Assembly (NCBI GenBank): GCA_027459505.1
Contig: DAIDIE010000006.1
Span: forward strand, 1-64,000
Origin: Acidobacteriota bacterium
Lineage (GTDB): Bacteria; Acidobacteriota; Terriglobia; Terriglobales; SCQP01
Reading direction: 5' to 3'
DNA: 64,000 nt
Under the pieces are notes generated by a model. It saw only the letters and a program-made list of their open reading frames with translations. It made no database searches and was not told the DNA's origin. Of the stretch, positions 24,986-33,505 are shown piece by piece (position 1 is the stretch's first letter; the number at the start of each line of letters is the position of its first letter). Both the position numbers and the translations under genes were made by a program.

Positions 24986-25034
24986 GAAGAGCGGCGCGTT
25001 CACGTTTGTGAACAAACATGATTGACGCCGCTCA
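24986..25034. terminator. Inverted repeat after the GH30 gene
   Basis: GAGCGGCG and CGCCGCTC arms flank an inner TTCACGTTTGTGAA palindrome. It is placed to terminate the xylanase transcript, though no long U run follows. Confidence 0.5.
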
Positions 25035-25051
25035 TTATTGGCGACGCTCGT

Positions 25052-26731
25052 TTACGGTTCCTGTACCAGCGTGAACTGCTGGTTGGTGTTGGTGGAACTG
25101 CAGCTCCATTGCAGGAACTGCTGCCCCGCGGTGGTGGTATTGCCATTGTCAAGGCAGAGGCCGCTGTGCAGGTTTTTGAACTGCCATAGGCCGTTGCCCA
25201 GGCTGATGGCTTGCCATTCCTGATTGGCGTTGCCACTGCCATAGCTATAAAGCTGCACATAGGTGCCGTTGGATGTGCCGCCGGCAGTGTCGTCCCAGAC
25301 CAGGGAGGTGGCGTTGCGGTTGAAGACCGCGTAGTAGCCACTGGTGGCGGCAGGGCGGAACTGCCATTCCTGGTTGTACTGCTGGTTGCCGCAGGGCCAT
25401 TGATCGAGCTTGGTGCCGTTGGTGGTGGCCCAGTTGTAGTCGTCGGCGCAATCGCCGCTGGTTTTATCGATCACCTCGTACCAGGCGCTGGTATTGATCG
25501 ATCCGCCTCCGCTCGAACTACCCTGACCAACGAAGGTGGTGATGCTTTGAGCCGGAAGGTTGTAGGTGAAACTGTTGTTGGAGGTGTAGGCGGTGCTCAC
25601 CTGCTGCAAGGAGAGCGCGCTTCCCGTGGTCTGGTACGCGGCCAGCGACGCGATGCTCTGGTTCTGGATGGTGAAGGGCTGGTTCACGGCCGAGGTTCCG
25701 TTGTTGATGGCAACAATCACGTAGTTGCCATTGCCCTTGTAGGCGGTGAGGTAAACACCGCTATTGGGGTTGTAGGTGGCGTTGGAACGCACGTATCCAG
25801 GCCGCACGAAACGGGCGTATTGCGCCACTGCATAACCGGCCGGTTTGATGTTGCCATTGCTGTCGATCAGTCCGGTGTAGGAGTTATTTACCGTGGAGTC
25901 TTCGAACCACCACCAGACGTACATGCTGTAATCGCCAATCGCCATGGAATCGTTGATCTCCTTGGCCACGGCCAGGGCGTTGGAAATCCCGCTGCCGGAG
26001 AGGTAATGTTCGGTCATCCACACCTGCTTGCCATGGTTGAAAGCATTGGTGTAATAGGAGGGCGACGTGCCATAAATATGCCCGGCGATGGCGCCCACGT
26101 GGTTGACCGCGTTGGAATCGTTGAGGGTGGGATCGGAATAGCTGGTGTTGAAGCTTTCCGATTCCGGCATGTAGAGCCGTGTGGTGAGAACGCCGGAATT
26201 GTTGGCCACCCAGGTGTCCATTTGCGCGCCGGTCCAAAAACAGGATTCGTAGGTTACGTTGGCGTCGGGCTCGTTCTGCATGCTGATGGCATAGAGCGAG
26301 GCGCCGTTGTTGGCCATGTAGTTGACGTAGCTTTCGAGGTAGTTGGCATAAGCGCCGTACTGGGAGGTGCTGAGGTATCCGCCAACGGTGCTGTTGTTGG
26401 TCTTCATGGAGGCGGGCGGCGTCCAGGGAGTGGCGATAATCATGGCGCCATGGCTTTTCGCCAATTGGGCGTTGGCGAGTTCTGCGCCCCAGTTGGCTTG
26501 GCCGCCCGGATCGATGCGTACGCGCAGCACGTCGAGGCCGATCTGGCCGCTGCCGTCGCCGAACAACGTGCTCGCCTGGGAGCTATTGAGGGTGAGCCAG
26601 GCGCTGGCGGCGCCAAAGCCGACAATGTTTTGCACGGAGGAACCGAAGTCCACGTACGCGGTGCTTTGCGCCAGCAAGCAGGAGGCGCCGAGCAGGAACA
26701 AGGTGAAGGCAAGGGAGATTCTACGAATCAT
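25052..26731 (-). CDS. GH30 glucuronoxylanase-type glycosidase with ricin-B lectin domain
   Basis: 559 residues, secreted (signal peptide ~1-21, ending LLAQ). The catalytic (β/α)8 domain carries acid/base E154 (SMQNEPDAN) and nucleophile E241 (WMTEHYLSG), as in GH30 endoxylanases of subfamily 8. The subfamily assignment is inference. A Ser/Gly linker near 418 leads to a ricin-type beta-trefoil (CBM13-like) with repeated QxW-type motifs (NQEWQF, NQEWQA, NQQFTL). Probable role: endo-cleavage of glucuronoxylan. Upstream DNA holds two LacI-type palindromes. Its neighbours GH51 and CE1-like esterase suit arabinoxylan breakdown. Confidence 0.9.
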   Translation of the reverse strand: MIRRISLAFTLFLLGASCLLAQSTAYVDFGSSVQNIVGFGAASAWLTLNSSQASTLFGDGSGQIGLDVLRVRIDPGGQANWGAELANAQLAKSHGAMIIATPWTPPASMKTNNSTVGGYLSTSQYGAYANYLESYVNYMANNGASLYAISMQNEPDANVTYESCFWTGAQMDTWVANNSGVLTTRLYMPESESFNTSYSDPTLNDSNAVNHVGAIAGHIYGTSPSYYTNAFNHGKQVWMTEHYLSGSGISNALAVAKEINDSMAIGDYSMYVWWWFEDSTVNNSYTGLIDSNGNIKPAGYAVAQYARFVRPGYVRSNATYNPNSGVYLTAYKGNGNYVIVAINNGTSAVNQPFTIQNQSIASLAAYQTTGSALSLQQVSTAYTSNNSFTYNLPAQSITTFVGQGSSSGGGSINTSAWYEVIDKTSGDCADDYNWATTNGTKLDQWPCGNQQYNQEWQFRPAATSGYYAVFNRNATSLVWDDTAGGTSNGTYVQLYSYGSGNANQEWQAISLGNGLWQFKNLHSGLCLDNGNTTTAGQQFLQWSCSSTNTNQQFTLVQEP

Positions 26732-26770
26732 GCTGAGGAACTCCTTGGAGAGGATGGGCGGGGGAAGGGC

Positions 26771-26783
26771 AGAAAACGTTTAC
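26771..26783. promoter_or_regulatory. Possible LacI-family operator (proximal)
   Basis: GAAAACGTTTAC with the AAACGTTT core, centred on CG as in LacI/GalR operators, about 45 bp upstream of the GH30 start. The cognate regulator is not in this window. Confidence 0.35.
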
Positions 26784-26970
26784 TTTTCACGCCTAGCCGC
26801 CGCCGGAACGGCTGTGGCGAAAGAGAGCGCAGGCTTCGCAAGCGAGCGGGAGCGTTCTGTCCGCCAACGCCACAGCGAAATGCTATAGCGTTACAGCAAC
26901 GGTATGTCATCGCGGCGGGAAGTCAACGCTTTTCTCTCAGAAAAGACAAATAAACTCTTTCGCAAGCTGC

Positions 26971-26982
26971 GCAAGCGCTTGC
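26971..26982. promoter_or_regulatory. Possible LacI-family operator (distal)
   Basis: GCAAGCGCTTGC is a perfect 12-bp palindrome with the central AAGCGCTT of CcpA/LacI-type sites, ~240 bp upstream of the GH30 start. Could act with the proximal site. Confidence 0.4.
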
Positions 26983-27097
26983 TACCGCGCCGCGCGGAGA
27001 TACTCGCGATGATTCACGTGGAGAGGGGATAACAGGCAGTAAGCCGGACAGGGCATGCTGATGCAGGGGAGGAATATCCGACCTGCATCAGCAACGC

Positions 27098-27289
27098 GGG
27101 AGGCACGGCCTCGTCTCCTGAGCCGCCCGCTGGCATTGCTTTCCGTTGGGTCGCTGGCACGTTCCCCAGTGAGAACGTGAAGCCGCCGATGCCGGGCTCC
27201 TCTCCCGCGCGAGAGGGCCGCCCTTCGGAATTTCGCGGCCCTCCACCTGAGATCTCCTCCCGCAGGGAGGACTCGGTGGCTCGCTCCTA
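27098..27289 (+). repeat. Family A dispersed repeat, copy 7 (short complete form)
   Basis: Left end GGCACGGCCTCGTCTCCTGA, middle GTGAAGCCGCCGATGCCGGG, then GGAATTTCGCGGCCCTCCAC, right end GGACTCGGTGGCTCGCTCCT. This and 37648-37837 are the best models for the ~190-bp form. Confidence 0.9.
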
Positions 27290-27305
27290 GAGGAGGCGAG
27301 CCAGT

Positions 27306-28445
27306 CTATTTACAATCCTGAGAGAAGCACAGGTGCTGACTGAAAAACGGCATGACGTGGTATTGAAAGCGCATGGCCACGGCGCTGGTGTGGGTGCCGT
27401 GGTAGATCTGGAAGCTGTGTTGAATCCCGTACTTGTCCAGGATTTGACTCAGCTTGATGGTGTCAAAGCGCAGTCCGTCCAGATCACCCACGTCGATGGC
27501 GATGGCGCGGTAGCGGCGCAAGTTATCGATGTACTGATCGATAAAGGCGAGCGGCGAGTTGGCCGTCCAGCGCGCCATGACGCTGGGGTGGGCAACGCCG
27601 TTTTCCACCGGCAGGTCCAGGTAGAGTGGTGGTTTGTGAGGGTCGGGCGACCAGGCGGCGGCGGAGGCCAACATCGCACGCGGAAAGAAGCCGAGCTTGG
27701 CCGAGTCAGCGGGAGACTTGAGGCCTGCGATGGTCTGCTCGAAAGCCTTTTCCTGCGGGGAATTGGGCGAGCCGAGAGGATGCGGCGCCAGGCAGCAGGG
27801 ACTCATGATGTATAAGACGCCAAACACATCGGGATGCTTCATGCCGATCCGAGTGGCGCCGTAACCGCCCATAGAGTGTCCCACCAGGCCGCGGCTGAGC
27901 CGGTTGGGGAGTGTGCGGTAATGCGCATCGATGTAGGAAACCAAGTCGTGGGAGATAAAGCGCTCGTAGTCGCCGGTGGTCACCGAACTGGAGTACATGG
28001 AACCGCCGTAAACGGTTTTTGAGTCGGGCAGAACCACAATCATCCGCTTGGCGCCCTGCGCATAGGCACCCTCGATGGTCTGGGGGACGTGGATTTCGTG
28101 AGTCCACTGCTCGGCGCCAATGGAATAGCCGTGGAGCGCGTAGAGCACCGGGTAACGGCGATGCTTGTGTGTGTAATAGCCGGGCGGCAGGAAGACAAGC
28201 ACGTCCCGGTCGGCCGGGTCGTGTTCGAGGTTTCCCTCGAGCGAGGCGCCATGCACTTTGATGTGCTGGACGATCACCTTAGGAGCGCCGGGCACCGGGG
28301 GAGGGACTTCCGTTTTCACCTGCGCCAAAGCGGCGCCGGGCAGAACGAAGACGATACCCAGGAGGAGCAGACCGAGGTTCTTTATGGGAGACAGTTCCCT
28401 GCCCCGCTTGTTACGGCCAGCAAAAGTGATTGAGTGATTTTTCAT
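27306..28445 (-). CDS. Secreted alpha/beta-hydrolase esterase (CE1/FrmB-like)
   Basis: 379 residues. Signal peptide with hydrophobic core LLLLGIVFVLPGAALAQ. The esterase D/CE1 fold shows LFALHGY-like YALHGYSIG, the nucleophile elbow GHSMGGYGA and a C-terminal HGTH with the likely catalytic histidine. The CE1 group includes feruloyl and acetyl-xylan esterases, a role that suits the GH51 gene just upstream (inference). The ATG (28445) overlaps the GH51 stop by one base (TAATG), so they are co-translated. The frame further upstream is GH51 shadow. Confidence 0.85.
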   Translation of the reverse strand: MKNHSITFAGRNKRGRELSPIKNLGLLLLGIVFVLPGAALAQVKTEVPPPVPGAPKVIVQHIKVHGASLEGNLEHDPADRDVLVFLPPGYYTHKHRRYPVLYALHGYSIGAEQWTHEIHVPQTIEGAYAQGAKRMIVVLPDSKTVYGGSMYSSSVTTGDYERFISHDLVSYIDAHYRTLPNRLSRGLVGHSMGGYGATRIGMKHPDVFGVLYIMSPCCLAPHPLGSPNSPQEKAFEQTIAGLKSPADSAKLGFFPRAMLASAAAWSPDPHKPPLYLDLPVENGVAHPSVMARWTANSPLAFIDQYIDNLRRYRAIAIDVGDLDGLRFDTIKLSQILDKYGIQHSFQIYHGTHTSAVAMRFQYHVMPFFSQHLCFSQDCK

Positions 28446-30604
28446 TACTGTGCCTCGCTGACGGGAAAGCGGAAAATATCGACGCTGATGGGCGCCACGG
28501 AGATGTTTTGCGCGGATGAACTCACGGGAAGGCGTTGAATCGCGACCTGGGGCGACTGGCCGACGTGGTTGGCCGAATCCAGGCCGGGGCCGCTCAATCG
28601 CCACACCACCGGCGTGCCTTGCAGAGTGGCGCCGGCCAGGTTCAGGTGGAACTGCTGCGCAGTTCTGGTGGCATTTACGACAGCGACGGTGAGGAATTTA
28701 TGGTCCGCCGTCAGGGCGGCGACCATATCGAGGGGATAGGTGGGGCTGCCGGCATTTTTGCGCGGCTGGTCGCCGCCTGGCGGATACATGGGAGCGGGTT
28801 GGGGAGAATTGCCGCTCAAGGCCACGGGAACGGTACCAAAGTGGTCGCCGTAGAGCTTGAAGAGCAGCCCGTTGGCATTGAACACCGCGGCGGTCTGGTT
28901 GAAGTCCAAGGTGGAGACTCCCATGGTGAAGGCCGACATGCGGAGAAAATCGGTATGCCGCAGCATTTCGTTGAACACCATGCCATAGGCCAGCGCGCTC
29001 TTTAAATCAGGTTGCGCACCGGTGTAAGCATATTCATCGATCGATAAAAAGATGTGCTTTTTCAGCATGGCCGGGAAGCGGTGCTCGTATTCGTGCCATT
29101 CCTCGGCTTTGAGTTGAACGCGATTGGAGGGGTGGCGCACCCATTGCAACAGGCTCTCTTTGGCGGGCACGTAACCCGGTTCGATTCCGGGGTGGACGGG
29201 CGGCAGGTTGGCGCGCGCGACGACGAAACGATAACCAGCGCGCGAGTACCAGTGTTCGGTGAGGCCGTCGAAGTTGCCCCAGCAGTGGGCCAGCAGGCCT
29301 CCAGTCCAATCCGCTGGGGAGCCGAATTGCGCCTGCAGGTTCTTCAGGTGCATGGCGCGCGTCATTCCCTCAATGGTCATTTCGTCGGGCATGGCTCCGG
29401 AGGCAAGCAGGGTAATGGAGGGATCGGCCTTGCGCATCGCCTTGGCGAACTCATTGTGCTTGAGGACGTAGTACTTCAAATCAGTGTGGCCGAGCTGCCA
29501 GGTGCCATAGGGTTCATTGCCGATATCCCAGAATTTGACGTGGTAGGGGGCGGGATGACCATTGTGGGCGCGCAGAGCCCCGAGGCGGGTGGTCACGGGC
29601 GCGTTCATGTACTCAACCTCTTCGGCGGCGGAATGGGCGTCACCGAAACCGGCGTTGACGGTGATATAGGGCTGGACGCCGAGCAGCCGGCATAGAGTCA
29701 TGAACTCATCCATTCCCACGTCATTGGGTTGGGCGGTGTGCCAGGCGTAATCCATGACCGGCGGCCGGCGATCACGATTTCCGATGGAGTCATACCAGTT
29801 GAAATCGGAAATGAAGTTGCCGCCTGGTAAACGCCAGAAGCCGGAATGGAGTTGGCGGAGGAGGGAGATGGTGTCGCGCCGGAAGCCGTCGATGTTGTCG
29901 GCGGGCATGAGGGACAAGGTTCCGATATGGAAATTCCCCGTGCCGGTGCCGGTGACCAGCAGCGCGGCATGGGTGGTGCTGGCACCGGCGGTAAATCGTA
30001 AAGGGAACTTGCGATAGGCGTGCGTGAGGTGGCTCAGCGTCAACGACTGGCGCTCGTTCGCTCCGGGTCCCCAACTCAGCGTGACCTTTACGGCTACGCC
30101 TGGTGTGGCGCGGAGGTAGATGCGCCCGGTGTAGAGCTTGCCCTTGACCAATGCCAGACCCTGCTGGCGAATGCCTCGCGGGGCGGAGCCAGCCAGTTGA
30201 ATGCGCGGGCTATGTGCGCCCACGAAGGGGTGAGCGGGGTCCAAGGTTACGGCACTATCCGGGCCAACGGGCGTCCAGCGGCGGGGCTGCAGCATGCGGA
30301 AAAAGCCCGGGCCGGCGGGATGCGCGGGAGGCGTTGAGGTGATGGGGTAATAGAACTTGCGGTCATCGAGCATCTCAGCCCACAAGCTGCGGTACACCAG
30401 AAGCCCGAGGTGCTCAATGAACATGCCGTGTTCGTAGGGAGAAACCGGGGTAAAGGTCTGGCGGGCATCGATGTTGACGACCAGCGGTTGGGAAGAGCTG
30501 GCTTGAGCGGAGGAGGATGCCGCCGTTAGGGCGGATTGCTGCGCTGGAAGTGCGGAGCAGGCGGCGCCCAGCAGCAGCGCGAGCAGGGCAATCGGCTTGT
30601 TCAT
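28445..30604 (-). CDS. Alpha-L-arabinofuranosidase, GH51
   Basis: 719 residues with signal peptide (LLALLLGAACSALPAQQ). The GH51 acid/base E364 lies in FWDIGNEPYG and the nucleophile E524 in LSIDEYAYTG. The N-terminal part contains a carbohydrate-binding-like jelly roll before the catalytic barrel. Releases arabinose side chains from arabinoxylan or arabinan. First gene of a two-gene unit with the esterase and divergent from a LysR-type regulator that may control it. The longer frame above 30604 lacks support. Confidence 0.9.
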   Translation of the reverse strand: MNKPIALLALLLGAACSALPAQQSALTAASSSAQASSSQPLVVNIDARQTFTPVSPYEHGMFIEHLGLLVYRSLWAEMLDDRKFYYPITSTPPAHPAGPGFFRMLQPRRWTPVGPDSAVTLDPAHPFVGAHSPRIQLAGSAPRGIRQQGLALVKGKLYTGRIYLRATPGVAVKVTLSWGPGANERQSLTLSHLTHAYRKFPLRFTAGASTTHAALLVTGTGTGNFHIGTLSLMPADNIDGFRRDTISLLRQLHSGFWRLPGGNFISDFNWYDSIGNRDRRPPVMDYAWHTAQPNDVGMDEFMTLCRLLGVQPYITVNAGFGDAHSAAEEVEYMNAPVTTRLGALRAHNGHPAPYHVKFWDIGNEPYGTWQLGHTDLKYYVLKHNEFAKAMRKADPSITLLASGAMPDEMTIEGMTRAMHLKNLQAQFGSPADWTGGLLAHCWGNFDGLTEHWYSRAGYRFVVARANLPPVHPGIEPGYVPAKESLLQWVRHPSNRVQLKAEEWHEYEHRFPAMLKKHIFLSIDEYAYTGAQPDLKSALAYGMVFNEMLRHTDFLRMSAFTMGVSTLDFNQTAAVFNANGLLFKLYGDHFGTVPVALSGNSPQPAPMYPPGGDQPRKNAGSPTYPLDMVAALTADHKFLTVAVVNATRTAQQFHLNLAGATLQGTPVVWRLSGPGLDSANHVGQSPQVAIQRLPVSSSAQNISVAPISVDIFRFPVSEAQ

Positions 30605-30758
30605 GAGTAGGTCCTGGGGCCGCGTCGAGGCGGATTTTGACGCCGCAATACTGTACCGGTATAGACGGGCTCTGCAGTCACTGTAGCCCCGAAAATCTCG
30701 AAGGAAAAGACGCATTTCTGCCTGTAATCGATCCACTTTCTCGATGTATCCTTCCACC
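30605..30758. promoter_or_regulatory. Divergent promoter region, GH51 / LysR gene
   Basis: 154 bp between oppositely directed genes, the usual arrangement for a LysR-type target. ATCGATCCACTTTCTCGAT near 30728-30746 has ATCGA/TCGAT arms in the T-N11-A style of LysR operators. Inference only. Confidence 0.4.
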
Positions 30759-31646
30759 ATGAACAGCACCCTGGAAGAGTGGGAAATTCTGCAGGCGGTG
30801 GTGCAGGCGGGGGGCTTTGCCGCCGCCGCGGTGCAGTTGAACCGCTCGCAATCCACCATCAGCTATGCCATTCGCCGGTTGCAGGAGCAACTTGGCGTGG
30901 CTCTGTTTGAGATGAAAGGGCGCAAGGCGCAACTGACCGAGACCGGCCGGGTGCTGCTGGCGGACGCGGAACCACATTTGGCCGGCTTCCGCCAATTGGA
31001 GCAGCGCGCGCGCTCGCTGGCCTCGGGAGGCATTTCGGAAATTCGCCTTTCCGTGGACAGCCTCTTTCCCCAGCAGCGCCTGTTTGCCGCGCTGGCGGCG
31101 TTTACGCGGCAGTTCCCTTACACCCACCCCAGGATCCGGCTGGCGACATTTTTGTCTCCCGATAACGAGTTTGCCGTGCATCGCGCCCACTTCTGCATCG
31201 CGGGGCTGCCGTCGCGGGAGTACTTTGTAACACCCGTTGCGGAAATTGTGCTGGTAGCGGTGGCGCGGCGCGATCATCCCCTGCAGGCCATCGCACGACC
31301 GTTGTCACGCAGCGACCTGGCGCGCCACACCATGGTCAGCATAGAGGGCGTGGCGGCACAGGGCGGCCGGCACCAGCCGCGGAGCGCGGCACAGCGGCAC
31401 GTTTCTGTTTCCAGCATTGAAGCCGCTATCGAGGCGGTGCGCAGTGGCCTGTGTTTTGGCTGGCTGCCGCGCTATCGCATGGAGGCGCACTTGAAGAATG
31501 GTGAACTGGCGCCCTTGCGTCTGCCCAGCGGCGGAACGCGAAACGTCCACTTGCATCTGGTTTATCGCGATCTTGGATCTGGGGAGCGCGAATTGGCCGC
31601 GTTGGCCGAGTTGCTGGGCGTGCACCGCGAGCCGGAACTGGTCTAG
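30759..31646 (+). CDS. LysR-family transcriptional regulator
   Basis: 295 residues. N-terminal winged HTH (EEWEILQAVVQAGGFAAAAV, then QSTISYAIRRLQEQLGVALF) typical of LTTRs, with a dimerising linker helix around 60-90 and an effector-binding domain after it. Transcribed divergently from GH51, so control of arabinoside degradation is likely (inference). The inducer is unknown. Start at 30759 preferred over 30744 because the HTH begins 10 residues later. Confidence 0.9.
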   Translation: MNSTLEEWEILQAVVQAGGFAAAAVQLNRSQSTISYAIRRLQEQLGVALFEMKGRKAQLTETGRVLLADAEPHLAGFRQLEQRARSLASGGISEIRLSVDSLFPQQRLFAALAAFTRQFPYTHPRIRLATFLSPDNEFAVHRAHFCIAGLPSREYFVTPVAEIVLVAVARRDHPLQAIARPLSRSDLARHTMVSIEGVAAQGGRHQPRSAAQRHVSVSSIEAAIEAVRSGLCFGWLPRYRMEAHLKNGELAPLRLPSGGTRNVHLHLVYRDLGSGERELAALAELLGVHREPELV

Positions 31647-31674
31647 GGTGGGGGCCCCCAGGAGGGGGCCACCC
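31646..31674. terminator. Convergent-gene hairpin
   Basis: GGGTGGGGGCCCCC - AGGA - GGGGGCCACCC, a 13-bp stem with one bulge between the LysR gene (plus) and the aldo/keto reductase gene (minus). No T run, so termination strength is uncertain. Confidence 0.55.
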
Positions 31675-31688
31675 ACACAGAGGCGAGC

Positions 31689-32744
31689 TCAGCCGGGAAT
31701 CTCCTGCAGTTCCGAAGAACTGTTCCAGATGTTAATACCGCCCTCCCGGGCGTACTGATCGATTTCCGCCAGTTCCTGCGGGGAGAAGTCGAGTTTGTTG
31801 AGGCTGGCCAGGCTGTCCTTGAGTTGCTCGACGGTACGTGCGCCGATGAGTGCCGAGGTCACGCGCGAGGTGCGCAACACCCAGGCGATAGCCATCTGGG
31901 CCAGGGTCTGGCCGCGCCGTTCCGCAATTGCGTTGAGGTGGCGAATGCGGTCCAGGTTTTGGGCGGTGACCAACGCCGGGTTGAAGGAGCCCGGCCTGGA
32001 GGCGCGCGCATCGTCGGGAATTCCGTTCAGATATTTGCGCGTGAGCAATCCCTGCGCCAAGGGGGAGAAGGCGATGCAGCCCACGCCAAGTTCTTCCAAA
32101 GTGTCGAGCAGTTCGTCTTCAATCCAGCGGTTCAGCATGGAATAGGCGGGCTGGTGAATCAGCAGGGGCACGCCTTCGGCTTTCAGGATGGCGGCGGCCT
32201 GACGGGTCAGGCGGGGCGAGTAGGAGGAGATGCCCACATAAAGCGCCTTACCCTGGCGGTGCAAGGTGGCCAGCGCGCCCATGGTCTCTTCCAAGGGAGT
32301 CTCCGGATCGACGCGATGAGAATAAAAGATGTCTACGTAATCCAAGCCCATACGCTTGAGGCTCTGGTCGCAGGAGGCGATGAGGTACTTGCGCGAGCCG
32401 CCAACGTCGCCGTAAGGACCAGGCCACATGTCCCAGCCGGCTTTGGTGGAGATCACCAGTTCGTCGCGATGGCTGTGGAAGTCCGTGGCCAAAACGCGAC
32501 CGAAATTCTCCTCGGCCGAGCCGTAGGGAGGGCCATAGTTGTTGGCCAGATCGAAATGCGTCACACCCGCGTCGAAGGCGTGGCGCAGAATAGCGCGTCC
32601 GGTCTCAAAGACATCTTCGCCGCCGAAGTTCTGCCAGAGGCCAAGCGAGATGGCGGGCAGCTTGAGGCCGGAACGGCCGCAACGGCGGTAGGGCATGGCA
32701 TCGTAGCGCGTGGGCGCGGCGGTGTAAGGAATAGGGAAAGCCAT
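31689..32744 (-). CDS. Aldo/keto reductase, L-glyceraldehyde 3-phosphate reductase-like
   Basis: 351 residues. AKR catalytic tetrad: D58-like in FDLANNYGPPYGSAEENFG with Y66, then K in STKAGWD and H in YSHRVDPETP. Closest in style to YghZ/GprA, which reduce methylglyoxal or L-glyceraldehyde-3-phosphate. NADPH-dependent, cytoplasmic. Sits beside the pentose-releasing GH51 cluster, but a direct link is not shown. Confidence 0.85.
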   Translation of the reverse strand: MAFPIPYTAAPTRYDAMPYRRCGRSGLKLPAISLGLWQNFGGEDVFETGRAILRHAFDAGVTHFDLANNYGPPYGSAEENFGRVLATDFHSHRDELVISTKAGWDMWPGPYGDVGGSRKYLIASCDQSLKRMGLDYVDIFYSHRVDPETPLEETMGALATLHRQGKALYVGISSYSPRLTRQAAAILKAEGVPLLIHQPAYSMLNRWIEDELLDTLEELGVGCIAFSPLAQGLLTRKYLNGIPDDARASRPGSFNPALVTAQNLDRIRHLNAIAERRGQTLAQMAIAWVLRTSRVTSALIGARTVEQLKDSLASLNKLDFSPQELAEIDQYAREGGINIWNSSSELQEIPG

Positions 32745-32791
32745 GTCTTTAATTTATGGCAGGGAACGGCAATTTTGGGGAGCCCGTGTGC

Positions 32792-32893
32792 GAGGCACGG
32801 CATCGTCTCCTGAGCCGCCCGCCGGCATTGCTTTCCGTTGAATCGCTGGCACGTTCTCCAGTGAGACCGTGAAGCCGCCGATGCCGGGCTCCT
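32792..32893 (+). repeat. Family A dispersed repeat, copy 8 (left part)
   Basis: GGCACGGCATCGTCTCCTGA through GTGAAGCCGCCGATGCCGGG, ending abruptly at 32893 where other copies continue. Same orientation as all others. Confidence 0.85.
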
Positions 32894-33080
32894 GTTCGCG
32901 ATGGCTTTGGCTAGTGAGGCGGACTACCTGGTGACCGGCGACCGCCGCTCTGGACTGCTTGAGCGCCGCCGTCCCGGTCGAACGCGCATCCTGTCCCCGG
33001 CAAGCTTCTGTGCCGAGGTGCTCTGAAGCGGAGGGTGGGAAGCCGCGGCCCATGCATCGCAAGTTGTTGCAAGGAGATGG

Positions 33081-33151
33081 CTGCCGGGCAGGGACTCGAA
33101 CCCCGATAGGCAGATCCAGAGTCTGCTGTCCTACCATTGAACGACCCGGCA
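33081..33151 (-). tRNA. tRNA-Gln(CUG)
   Basis: On the minus strand the acceptor stem TGCCGGG pairs with CCCGGCA. The anticodon stem GCAGA/TCTGC holds loop CTCTGGA with anticodon CUG (reads CAG), and the T arm GGGGTTCGAGTCCCT is intact. No CCA is encoded. 71 nt. Isolated gene between repeats. Confidence 0.9.
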
Positions 33152-33505
33152 GCATTGAGAAGGGGAAGCGCTCGCCTCGAACCGCGGCAAACGCCACTTG
33201 TTTGAGTATACAGCAGCTCCTGTACAGCCGCCAGCCCACAGCGCGGCCCACAGCGCGGCGATGACTGGCTGTGCTCCAGGGTCAAGCACTGCGCATCTGC
33301 CAGTCCTGCGCAGGTCCTCCGTGGTTGTGACGTTTCTGATGACGTGATCTGTGGGCGGTGCGGAGGCAGTGCCGAAGCTGCCCTGAGCGACGCCCCTTGC
33401 CGGGAGGCTTGCCGATGAGAGGAGTCTTCATGGCGCCGTGCCGGAGCGCGCGGCTAAGATGGGTGAGTAGCGCTGCTTAATGCCCCACAGTGGGAGGACA
33501 TCCTT
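33152..33505. other. Intergenic region between tRNA-Gln and the M1 peptidase gene
   Basis: No gene. It holds a 12-bp duplication (CCCACAGCGCGG twice near 33235-33258) and, at its end, the peptidase ribosome site GGGAGGA before ATG 33506. Confidence 0.5.
33205..33210 (-). promoter_or_regulatory. Possible -10 box of the tRNA-Gln gene
   Basis: TATACT on the minus strand, about 50 nt upstream of the tRNA 5' end. The -35 element is unclear. Confidence 0.35.

Larger units (their letters stand above)
26732..27097. other. Upstream region of the GH30 gene
   Basis: No gene. It contains the GH30 promoter region, the palindromes listed separately, and AT-richer DNA than its surroundings around 26900-26960. 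No convincing -35/-10 pair was found. Confidence 0.5.
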
